This document shows, piece after piece, positions 58,603-64,000 of a stretch of 64,000 nt of DNA; positions within the stretch are counted from its first letter, which is position 1, and each line of letters opens with the position of its first letter. Source of the DNA: Flavobacteriaceae bacterium (GTDB taxonomy: Bacteria > Bacteroidota > Bacteroidia > Flavobacteriales > Flavobacteriaceae). The position numbers and the translations under genes are program-made. The stretch covers positions 186,001 through 250,000 of the forward strand of contig JANQSO010000004.1 in the NCBI GenBank assembly GCA_028284005.1. The letters run 5' to 3'. Below the pieces are notes generated by a model. The model ran no database searches. It saw only the letters and a list, made by a program, of their open reading frames with translations, and was not told the origin of the DNA.

Positions 58603-59724
58603 ATGGAAACGACAATTATAAAACAAGATTACAAGATGATCATAGATTCCCTGAAGCAATCATTTAAGCAACGTGCCATACAAAGCGATGAGCAGGGTAC
58701 TTTTGTAACGGATAACTATCATGACCTGAAAGAACTTCGCCTTTTCTCAGCTTTAATACCTGAAGAATTGGGAGGCCTGGGAATGGCTTATCCCGAGATG
58801 TGCCGACTATTAAAAACTATTGCACAGTACTGTGGCTCTACAGCTCTTGCTTTTTCAATGCACCAACACCTGGTAGCAGCAGCTGTCTGGAAATACAAAC
58901 ACAAGAATGTTGGGGAAACCACACTACGGAAAATAGTCGAAAAGCAGTTGGTTCTTGTGAGTACAGGTGCAAGGGACTGGCTGGGTTCTAACGGAGAGAT
59001 GACACGTACGGAAGAGGGCTACCTCTTTTCGGCCAGAAAACATTTCGCAAGTCAGTCAATAGCAGGAGATATTGCTATTACAAGTGCTCCCTTCTTAAAT
59101 GAAAAGAACGAATGGAAAGTACTACATTTCCCTGTTCCGTTAAGCACAGAAGGAGTCTCTATTTTGGATGATTGGGATGTCATGGGAATGCGGGGAACCG
59201 GTTCTCACGGAATCGCTTTTGAAAATGTGTTTGTTCCGGAAAGTGCTATTGCATTGGAGCGCAGCAGAGATGAGTTCCATCCTGTCTGGAATGTAGTCTT
59301 AACAGTAGCTATGCCACTTATCATGTCTGTTTATGTGGGTATTGCCGAACGTGCCTTAGAGATTGCAATAGCAAAAGGGAAGAATTATGGGCGCAACCAG
59401 GAGCATATAAGGTACTGCATTGGAAAACTGAATAATAAATTGGTTGCTGCCCGGACACAGTGGAAAACTATGTATGCGCTGGCCAACAATTTTGATTTTT
59501 CAATAGATAAAGACAATACGGTGCTTATGTTAAGCCTTAAGACCAATGTAGCTGAAGCTTGTAAGCAAACAGTTAGCGATGCAATGGAAAGTATAGGCGG
59601 GCAAAGTTTCTATAAAAAGAACGAACTTGAACGGTTGTTTAGAGATGTACAGGCTGCTTCCTTTCATCCGCTTCCCAAATGGAACCAGTATGCCTTTGCC
59701 GGGGAGCGATTACTAAGTGAATAA
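58603..59724 (+). CDS. Acyl-CoA-dehydrogenase-fold flavoprotein (DszC/monooxygenase-like)
   Basis: The 373-residue product starts METTIIKQDYKMIIDSLKQS. The acyl-CoA dehydrogenase fold is seen in ELGGLGMAYPEMCRLLKTIA, VLVSTGARDWLGSNGEMTRT, FASQSIAGDIAITSAPFLNE and DDWDVMGMRGTGSHGIAFEN. The C-terminal region, where dehydrogenases have YEGTNEI, here reads RLFRDVQAASFHPLPKWNQY with no Glu base in the same place. Similar loss occurs in the DszC and flavin N-hydroxylase/monooxygenase group, which act on FMN. So an oxygenase or desulfurisation-type activity is at least as likely as dehydrogenation. Downstream of an AraC gene, followed by a terminator. Confidence 0.85.
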   Translation: METTIIKQDYKMIIDSLKQSFKQRAIQSDEQGTFVTDNYHDLKELRLFSALIPEELGGLGMAYPEMCRLLKTIAQYCGSTALAFSMHQHLVAAAVWKYKHKNVGETTLRKIVEKQLVLVSTGARDWLGSNGEMTRTEEGYLFSARKHFASQSIAGDIAITSAPFLNEKNEWKVLHFPVPLSTEGVSILDDWDVMGMRGTGSHGIAFENVFVPESAIALERSRDEFHPVWNVVLTVAMPLIMSVYVGIAERALEIAIAKGKNYGRNQEHIRYCIGKLNNKLVAARTQWKTMYALANNFDFSIDKDNTVLMLSLKTNVAEACKQTVSDAMESIGGQSFYKKNELERLFRDVQAASFHPLPKWNQYAFAGERLLSE

Positions 59725-59746
59725 CTTCATATAAAAATAAATATTG

Positions 59747-59780
59747 ACGGTTCAGGTTACAACTTGAACCGTTTCTTTTT
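59747..59780 (+). terminator. Intrinsic terminator after the flavoprotein gene
   Basis: An 8-bp stem ACGGTTCA/TGAACCGT (59747-59754, 59765-59772) extended with one mismatch, followed by a T-rich run. Confidence 0.85.
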
Positions 59781-59809
59781 TAAATACTAGTATCAAGTTT
59801 AAAATTCAA

Positions 59810-60076
59810 TTAAAAAAATTTCCTAATCTGTATTCTTACATAAAAAAAGCGGACTATTCCAATAATAAGCAAAATAAACGATACGGATATAAAAAAGTAT
59901 CCCAATGTTGCCAAATTGCGAAAAACATCAATTTTGAGAATTACAAACCCTGAACTCAAAAAGACTATAAAAGTTCGAAAATAGGCAAGAAACGTACGCT
60001 CATTAGCTAGTTTTGTTCTTTCCAATGCTAATAAATCCGTTCTGCTTATCACCGCTTGATCAATATTTGCTTTCAT
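59810..60076 (-). CDS. DUF202-family membrane protein
   Basis: The 88-residue product starts MKANIDQAVISRTDLLALER. ERTKLANERTFLAYFRTFIV is the DUF202 core preceding two membrane helices (about 38-55 and 60-80). The family consists of small inner-membrane proteins of unknown function. It is transcribed on the minus strand, convergent with the flavoprotein gene. Confidence 0.88.
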   Translation of the reverse strand: MKANIDQAVISRTDLLALERTKLANERTFLAYFRTFIVFLSSGFVILKIDVFRNLATLGYFFISVSFILLIIGIVRFFYVRIQIRKFF

Positions 60077-60386
60077 AAAATCTAAATGAATTAATTAGAA
60101 ACAATAATCATTCTCTAATAATGTTATAAAATGTTATCGTACATTAAAAGTAGTAGTTTTTTACTCATTAGCATTTAAGTTTATTACTTTCAATTAACTC
60201 TTTGGTAATTTTCATTGACTTTTTGGTGTTATTCTTAAGTCTATATGATGCATTACTAATGAGTATCGACAGCCTTTTGTTAAGACAAATATTGTGGAAC
60301 ATTATTTCTATGCTTTTTGCTACCTTAGTTGCCAGTCCCCTAGGTAAGGGCCATGGCAGTATTTGAAAATCAAACTTAGTAAATAA
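60077..60386. other. 310-bp intergenic region with a hairpin near the GNAT gene
   Basis: No credible ORF is seen. It is A/T-rich until about 60320. At 60330-60358 a local hairpin can form: TGCCA (60330-60334) pairs with TGGCA (60354-60358) and an inner CCC with GGG, around a loop containing CTAGG. A TACCTTAG at 60321-60328 is a weak promoter-like box for the GNAT gene. Nothing else stands out. Confidence 0.5.
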
Positions 60387-61184
60387 GTGAACACTGAGGA
60401 GCTAAAACAGCATGACGTAAGTCAGGTAGCCAACCTCCAGCCGGAAGGGTGGCGTGATATAGTACCCATATTCGACTTCTACACCAAAGCTTCTTACTGC
60501 TTTCCTGTAAAAGCGACCACAGACCAAAAGGTCGTAGGTATAGGGGCTGCAATTATGCATAATGACGTGGGCTGGCTGGCACATATCATTGTGCACTCTA
60601 ATTATAGAAATCTGGGTATTGGGCGATCTATCACACGAACGTTAGTGGATCGTTTAAAAAATAGAACGGATACAATTCATCTAATTGCAACTGAACTTGG
60701 AGAGCCGGTCTATAAGAAAATTGGTTTTGAAACAATAGCAGAGTATTTATTCTTTAAGGAAATAAAAGCGGATCCTGAGTGGACAACATCCAATGCTATT
60801 TCTTTATATACCAAGAGTTTAAAAGATCAAATAATAAAACTGGATAAGCTAATTTCAAAAGAAGACAGACTGTTTCGCTTGGAAGAACACTTGCAAGATA
60901 GTTATGTCTATAAAATGAACAATAAGGTAGAAGGCCTATATGTACCTACTTTTGGAGAGGGATTGATAATTGCCAATACAGATTCGGCAGGGATCGAGCT
61001 TATGAAATTAAGACTGGCTACTCATGAAAATGCTGCTTTCCCTTCAGGTAACCCGGCTGCAACAGCCTTTATGCATAAAAACAATTATACAGCATATAAA
61101 AGTGCTAAACGTATGCGATTAGGAAAGAAAAGGGTTGTACTAACTTCAAACATCTATAATCGAATTGGAGGAGATATAGGATAA
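60387..61184 (+). CDS. GNAT-family acetyltransferase with C-terminal GNAT-like half, GTG start
   Basis: The 265-residue product has an N-terminal GNAT domain: WLAHIIVHSNYRNLGIGRSI (acetyl-CoA Q/RxxGxG/A-type loop) and LIATELGEPVYKKIGFETIA. The C-terminal half (about 130-265, GLYVPTFGEGLIIANTDSAG, FPSGNPAATAFMHKNNYTAY, RMRLGKKR) matches the second GNAT-like domain found in YitI-type proteins. The start codon is GTG; no ATG precedes the first strand. The substrate is unknown. Confidence 0.85.
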   Translation: MNTEELKQHDVSQVANLQPEGWRDIVPIFDFYTKASYCFPVKATTDQKVVGIGAAIMHNDVGWLAHIIVHSNYRNLGIGRSITRTLVDRLKNRTDTIHLIATELGEPVYKKIGFETIAEYLFFKEIKADPEWTTSNAISLYTKSLKDQIIKLDKLISKEDRLFRLEEHLQDSYVYKMNNKVEGLYVPTFGEGLIIANTDSAGIELMKLRLATHENAAFPSGNPAATAFMHKNNYTAYKSAKRMRLGKKRVVLTSNIYNRIGGDIG

Positions 61185-61261
61185 TTATTGCCTTCACGAT
61201 AAAAATTACAATTGAATATATAAAAAAAGAGTGTTTTATTTTTTTAGTTAGGATTCCTTAC

Positions 61262-61269
61262 TATATTTG
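61262..61269 (+). promoter_or_regulatory. -7 promoter element of the glutaredoxin-like gene
   Basis: TATATTTG, an exact TAnnTTTG match 34 bp before the ATG at 61304. Confidence 0.6.
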
Positions 61270-61303
61270 TATGGCAATAATGCAGTAACTTAAATTTTTT
61301 ATT

Positions 61304-61537
61304 ATGAGTAAATCAGTTTTTTATCATGCAGGATGCCCTGTATGTGTAAGTGCAGAACACGACATCGTTAATTTAGCAGGAGCAGAAAACGTTGAAGTTG
61401 TAAATATTGGAGAAGACAGGTCTCGTATACCGGAAGCAGAAAATGCAGGTGTTAGATCTGTACCGGCGATGGTCACACCAAACGGTAATGTACTTCATAT
61501 TAATTTTGGAGCTTCCATGGAAGATGTAAAAGGTTAA
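61304..61537 (+). CDS. Small thioredoxin-fold protein with CPVC motif
   Basis: The 77-residue product starts MSKSVFYHAGCPVCVSAEHD with a CxxC redox motif at residues 11-14. VRSVPAMVTPNGNVLHINFG carries the cis-Pro and beta-strand of the glutaredoxin/thioredoxin fold. The lack of a signal peptide suggests a cytosolic disulfide carrier. It ends 27 bp before the promoter of a Cys-cluster MarR gene, which may be its regulator; this is inference from proximity. Confidence 0.88.
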   Translation: MSKSVFYHAGCPVCVSAEHDIVNLAGAENVEVVNIGEDRSRIPEAENAGVRSVPAMVTPNGNVLHINFGASMEDVKG

Positions 61538-61564
61538 AATTTTAATTCATTTAATTAGGATTAC

Positions 61565-61572
61565 TAACTTTG
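61565..61572 (+). promoter_or_regulatory. -7 promoter element of the Cys-cluster MarR gene
   Basis: TAACTTTG, an exact TAnnTTTG match. Its last two bases overlap the left arm of the hairpin at 61571, so RNA synthesis would start inside the hairpin. Confidence 0.55.
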
Positions 61573-61604
61573 CCTGTCGGGTAAATTTCGACAGGCATTT
61601 TTAT
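61571..61604 (+). promoter_or_regulatory. Hairpin overlapping the MarR promoter: terminator or operator
   Basis: A perfect 9-bp inverted repeat TGCCTGTCG (61571-61579) and CGACAGGCA (61589-61597) with a 9-nt spacer, followed by TTTTTATT. It can act as the terminator of the preceding glutaredoxin-like gene. It also lies between the -7 box and the start codon of the MarR gene, where a dimeric regulator could bind. The two roles cannot be separated by sequence. Confidence 0.6.
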
Positions 61605-61605
61605 T

Positions 61606-62226
61606 ATGAGTAAAAGTATTTTCAATCCCGGCCAACAGGAAAATGATATTGCGAGTAAGATCATTGTGGGCCTTGAGCGTATTTCGGAAGCATTTAAGGC
61701 TTTACTTTGGGAAAAAGCTACATCCCTGGGACTAAGCCCTATTCAAATTCAAATATTAATATTCATTGCATATCACAAAAATGCATATTGCAATGTGAGT
61801 CATCTGGCCAGAGAATTTAATGTAACAAAACCAACCATAAGTGATGCCGTTCGGGTTCTGGATAAAAAAGGATTCATAAAAAAGGACTTCTCTTCCAGTG
61901 ATAGTCGTAGTTATTCGATTCTTTTATCCAATTCCGGTAAAAATATCGTTGCCGAAACCGAAGATTTTGCCAATCCCTTAAAAAACCAATTAAAAAATAT
62001 TGAACAAACAGATCTGGAAAATATGTTTGGTACTTTAAGCAAACTTATCTATCAGTTAAACCGGAATGGTATTTTGACGGTTCAACGGACCTGCTATGGT
62101 TGCAAATTTTATGACCAAAACGAGAACACAGATTACTGTAACCTGCTCAAAAAAGAATTGTTGAATTCTGACATACGATTAGATTGTCCAGAATTTGAAG
62201 AGAAACCGGCCATAAACAATGTATGA
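61606..62226 (+). CDS. MarR-family regulator with C-terminal four-Cys cluster
   Basis: The 206-residue product has a winged helix (LSPIQIQILIFIAYHKNAYC, LAREFNVTKPTISDAVRVLD as recognition helix, GFIKKDFSSSDSRSYSILLS as wing). A C-terminal extension (about residues 158-200) contains TCYGCKFYDQNENTDYCNLL and NSDIRLDCPEFEE, with four Cys (CxxC-x8-9-C-x15-16-C). The Cys set could hold an Fe-S cluster or zinc, making the protein a redox or metal sensor. The gene is just downstream of a glutaredoxin-like gene and 12 bp before a WYL-regulator gene. Confidence 0.87.
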   Translation: MSKSIFNPGQQENDIASKIIVGLERISEAFKALLWEKATSLGLSPIQIQILIFIAYHKNAYCNVSHLAREFNVTKPTISDAVRVLDKKGFIKKDFSSSDSRSYSILLSNSGKNIVAETEDFANPLKNQLKNIEQTDLENMFGTLSKLIYQLNRNGILTVQRTCYGCKFYDQNENTDYCNLLKKELLNSDIRLDCPEFEEKPAINNV

Positions 62227-62238
62227 TCTTAATAAAAA

Positions 62239-62925
62239 GTGAAAAGACTTGAAAGACTTACCGCACTCCTAACCTTTTTGCAGTCAAAGAGGTTTACAGG
62301 TATTAAAGAGATCAAAGAAAAATTTGGGATTAGTGAACGTACCATCTACAGAGACATTAAATCGTTAGATGAAGCCGGGGTACCTGTCTCTTTCGAAAAA
62401 GACAAAGGGTATTTTATATTGGACAGGCATTACCTCCCTCCTATGGCTTTTACACTGGAGGAAGCAAAATCTCTCATCTTTGTTGAACAATTGGCCCGAA
62501 AATATATCGATGAAGAAATATTTCGGGATTTTTCGAGCGCTTTGGAAAAAATAAGGAACAAATTAAAGAACTATCAATTGGAGGGCCTGGAAACCATAGA
62601 GCCTAATGTTAAAGCATATATCGATCCCCGTTATACTCCAAAATACTTAAAACTTATTGAACAGGCCTGCAGTGCCGGAAAAGTATTAACCATAAAGTAT
62701 AAAGACATAAGAGGCAACCAAACCAAAAGAACAATTGAACCTATTGGAATCACATTTTACAGTCAGGTATGGCACATCATTGCTTTTTGTAGATTAAGAA
62801 ATGATTATAGGGACTTTTCGCTTTCCAGGATCATTGAAGCCGAAATTACCTCTGAATACATTCAGAAAAAAAGGTTGAACCTGTCCGAGTATATTCAAAA
62901 ATTACAAAAAGAAGAAATTGACTGA
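62239..62925 (+). CDS. YafY-type HTH-WYL transcriptional regulator
   Basis: The 228-residue product starts with GTG at MKRLERLTALLTFLQSKRFT. An N-terminal HTH (IKEIKEKFGISERTIYRDIK, SLDEAGVPVSFEKDKGYFIL) is followed by a WYL domain (about 135-225, SAGKVLTIKYKDIRGNQTKR, GITFYSQVWHIIAFCRLRND). WYL domains bind nucleic acid or small ligands and often control stress or repair genes. Its last codons overlap the perfect inverted repeat 62921-62940, which lies upstream of the next gene's promoter and is a plausible operator. Confidence 0.9.
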   Translation: MKRLERLTALLTFLQSKRFTGIKEIKEKFGISERTIYRDIKSLDEAGVPVSFEKDKGYFILDRHYLPPMAFTLEEAKSLIFVEQLARKYIDEEIFRDFSSALEKIRNKLKNYQLEGLETIEPNVKAYIDPRYTPKYLKLIEQACSAGKVLTIKYKDIRGNQTKRTIEPIGITFYSQVWHIIAFCRLRNDYRDFSLSRIIEAEITSEYIQKKRLNLSEYIQKLQKEEID

Positions 62926-62940
62926 CATAGGGCTGTCAGT
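62921..62940 (+). promoter_or_regulatory. Perfect inverted repeat, candidate WYL-regulator operator
   Basis: ACTGACA-tagggc-TGTCAGT: 7-bp arms at 62921-62927 and 62934-62940 with a 6-bp spacer. It starts in the last codons of the WYL gene and ends 9 bp before the -7 box of the zinc-ribbon gene, in the -33 region. Confidence 0.6.
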
Positions 62941-62949
62941 AGCTCCCAT

Positions 62950-62957
62950 TAGATTTG
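62950..62957 (+). promoter_or_regulatory. -7 promoter element of the zinc-ribbon gene
   Basis: TAGATTTG, an exact TAnnTTTG match, 20 bp before the ATG at 62978 and just downstream of the 62921-62940 inverted repeat. Confidence 0.6.
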
Positions 62958-62977
62958 TATCTATAAACAGGTACAAA

Positions 62978-63241
62978 ATGAAAAAGTACAAAAATTGTCA
63001 AAGTTGCGGAATGCCTTTAAAAAAAGATCCAAAAGGAGGAGCAACCAATAGCGATGGAACTATTAGTACAATGTACTGTAGCCATTGTTATGAAGATGGA
63101 AAGTTCAAACAACCCGACATGGCTGTTGTACAAATGCAGGATTTTGTTAAATGGAAAATGAAAGAATTAGGGTTTCCAGGGTTTTTAGGCGGCTTTTTTA
63201 CAAAACGGATCCCAAAACTTGAAAGATGGAAAAATCAATAA
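62978..63241 (+). CDS. Zinc-ribbon protein (Zn_ribbon_2 / PF12674 type)
   Basis: The 87-residue product starts MKKYKNCQSCGMPLKKDPKG and has STMYCSHCYEDGKFKQPDMA. Two CxxC pairs about 30 residues apart define a treble-clef or ribbon zinc site of the family found in Bacteroidota. No enzymatic activity is known. The ATG at 62978 follows the promoter; the longer frame begins within the operator and was rejected. Its stop overlaps the next start by 16 bp, consistent with an operon. Confidence 0.88.
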   Translation: MKKYKNCQSCGMPLKKDPKGGATNSDGTISTMYCSHCYEDGKFKQPDMAVVQMQDFVKWKMKELGFPGFLGGFFTKRIPKLERWKNQ

Positions 63242-63879
63242 ATGTACTCAAGAAGCTGGCATCTGCTCTCGACAGGAGAGATGAAATTCCCAACCAGGAA
63301 CTTGCAAAGGAAATTGTTGAATTTGCCAACAAAAAGGCAATTAAGGAATTAGTGATCAATCTGGACTCCAAAAATAGGGCTATCCAAAATGATTGTATTA
63401 AAGTACTGTATGAGGTTGGAGCACTTCAACCCAATCTTATAGCCGGATATTCAGCTGTTTTTTTAGCACTGTTAACTCATAAGAACAATAGGCTTCAATG
63501 GGGTGCTATGACAGCCCTTAACTGTATATCAACCGTAAAACCAAAAGAGGTATATAAGGCATTGCCTCAGATTCTGGATGCAGCAGATAAGGGGTCCGTT
63601 ATTACAAGAGACCATGCTGTAAATATTTTAATAAATCTTACGGTCGTACCCCGGTTTTCAAAAAATGCTTTCAATTTATTGATCGAGTTGCTGTTAAAAA
63701 GCCCTGTTAATCAATTACCCATGTATGCGGAGAGAATAGCTCCAACTATTACAACTCAAAATGGGAAAATCTTTATATCTACACTACAATCAAGACTTAA
63801 CGATATTGAAAAAGAAAGTGCGCGAAAACGCATTGAAAAAGTGATCAAAAAGTTGGTAACCAAAAGCAAGTCCAAATAA
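63226..63879 (+). CDS. HEAT-like alpha-solenoid protein of unknown function
   Basis: The 217-residue product starts MEKSINVLKKLASALDRRDE and consists of helix pairs (LAKEIVEFANKKAIKELVIN, NRAIQNDCIKVLYEVGALQP, NNRLQWGAMTALNCISTVKP, ITRDHAVNILINLTVVPRFS). The pattern is a HEAT/ARM-type solenoid. Its stop is shared with the start of the DNA-alkylation-repair gene that follows (TAATG), so it may bind DNA or partner with that protein; this is inference. It has no signal peptide. Confidence 0.8.
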   Translation: MEKSINVLKKLASALDRRDEIPNQELAKEIVEFANKKAIKELVINLDSKNRAIQNDCIKVLYEVGALQPNLIAGYSAVFLALLTHKNNRLQWGAMTALNCISTVKPKEVYKALPQILDAADKGSVITRDHAVNILINLTVVPRFSKNAFNLLIELLLKSPVNQLPMYAERIAPTITTQNGKIFISTLQSRLNDIEKESARKRIEKVIKKLVTKSKSK

Positions 63880-64000
63880 TGGCAGAACTACTTAAAAACA
63901 TTTATAGTAAAGAATTCTTTGCAAAGTTCATTAGATCCATTCAAAAAATTGAGCCAAACTTTAATGAACGATCTTTTTTAGAACAGATATATGATGCTGA
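63879..64000 (+). CDS. DNA alkylation repair (AlkD-like) protein, N-terminal part (cut by window edge)
   Basis: The 40 visible codons read MAELLKNIYSKEFFAKFIRS then IQKIEPNFNERSFLEQIYDA, which resembles the N-terminus of the AlkD/AlkC family of HEAT-repeat DNA glycosylases that remove 3-methyladenine and 7-methylguanine. The ATG overlaps the preceding stop (TAATG at 63877-63881). Catalytic residues lie beyond the window, so the call is based on the N-terminus only. Confidence 0.7.
   Translation, partial: MAELLKNIYSKEFFAKFIRSIQKIEPNFNERSFLEQIYDA

Noticed and set aside
1..64000. CRISPR array, tRNA, transposase or phage genes
   Set aside because: Looked for by eye; none with adequate support was found.

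Overview
The window is a stretch of chromosome from a member of the Bacteroidota, most likely a marine-type Flavobacteriaceae. Supporting signs are AT-rich spacers, near absence of Shine-Dalgarno sequences, many TAnnTTTG-type -7 promoter elements, secreted proteins with type IX secretion (T9SS) C-terminal sorting domains, a type B L31, a fused PurL-PurQ enzyme, and DUF4199 and DUF3291 proteins. The genus cannot be fixed from the sequence alone. No rRNA, tRNA, CRISPR array, transposase, prophage or plasmid gene was seen.

Layout. 1-6.9 kb: 5' end of carB (minus strand), rpmH, a TPR membrane protein, a TlpA-like thioredoxin-fold protein, a tiny zinc-ribbon ORF, a lytic transglycosylase, an alpha/beta hydrolase, a pirin, a small acetyltransferase and mtaB. 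6.9-15.8 kb: a free-standing 23S-intervening-sequence-type four-helix-bundle gene, an orphan peptide-binding lipoprotein, a GlmU-like protein, rpmE2, DUF4199, a dolichol-phosphate-mannose-type glycosyltransferase, phosphohexomutase and an MsbA-type ABC exporter. 15.8-17.9 kb: a 494-bp spacer with an array of hairpins, then an ECF sigma / putative anti-sigma / Spy-like cassette. 17.9-29.5 kb: BNR lipoprotein, RsmB-like rRNA methyltransferase, a T9SS GEVED/CARDB protein, purL and a T9SS M14 carboxypeptidase. 29.6-37.9 kb: a fatty-acid beta-oxidation block (acyl-CoA ligase, MarR regulator, FadB-type, FadA-type, acyl-CoA dehydrogenase), interrupted by a second four-helix-bundle gene. 38-53 kb: exported peptidases and beta-propeller proteins (TolB-like, M28, M1, PD40-amidohydrolase, sortilin-like) mixed with small cytosolic genes, a LysM protein, a TauE/SafE transporter and an alpha/beta hydrolase-OsmC fusion. 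53-64 kb: Cu/Zn superoxide dismutase, NTF2-like protein, pyrophosphatase, APC permease, an MDR oxidoreductase, an AraC regulator with a DszC-like flavoprotein, DUF202, a GNAT protein, and a run of small redox, regulatory and repair genes (glutaredoxin-like, Cys-cluster MarR, WYL regulator, zinc ribbon, HEAT protein, start of a DNA-alkylation-repair gene).

How the genes work together. The fad block forms a self-contained fatty-acid degradation unit with a palindromic candidate operator in front of its MarR gene. The exported peptidases, carboxypeptidase and peptide-binding lipoprotein suit an organism that scavenges protein. The right end looks like a stress or repair operon with a WYL regulator and a perfect 7-6-7 inverted repeat at the promoter of its neighbour.

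The most unusual signals are: (i) the two four-helix-bundle (S23/IVP) genes outside rRNA, each bounded by inverted repeats, with an IVP-less copy of the flanking repeat in the next spacer of the same operon; (ii) the hairpin array at 15808-16106, in which two adjacent stems differ completely in sequence but carry an identical 11-nt loop, and a third loop is complementary to it; (iii) the hairpin that overlaps the promoter of the Cys-cluster MarR gene.
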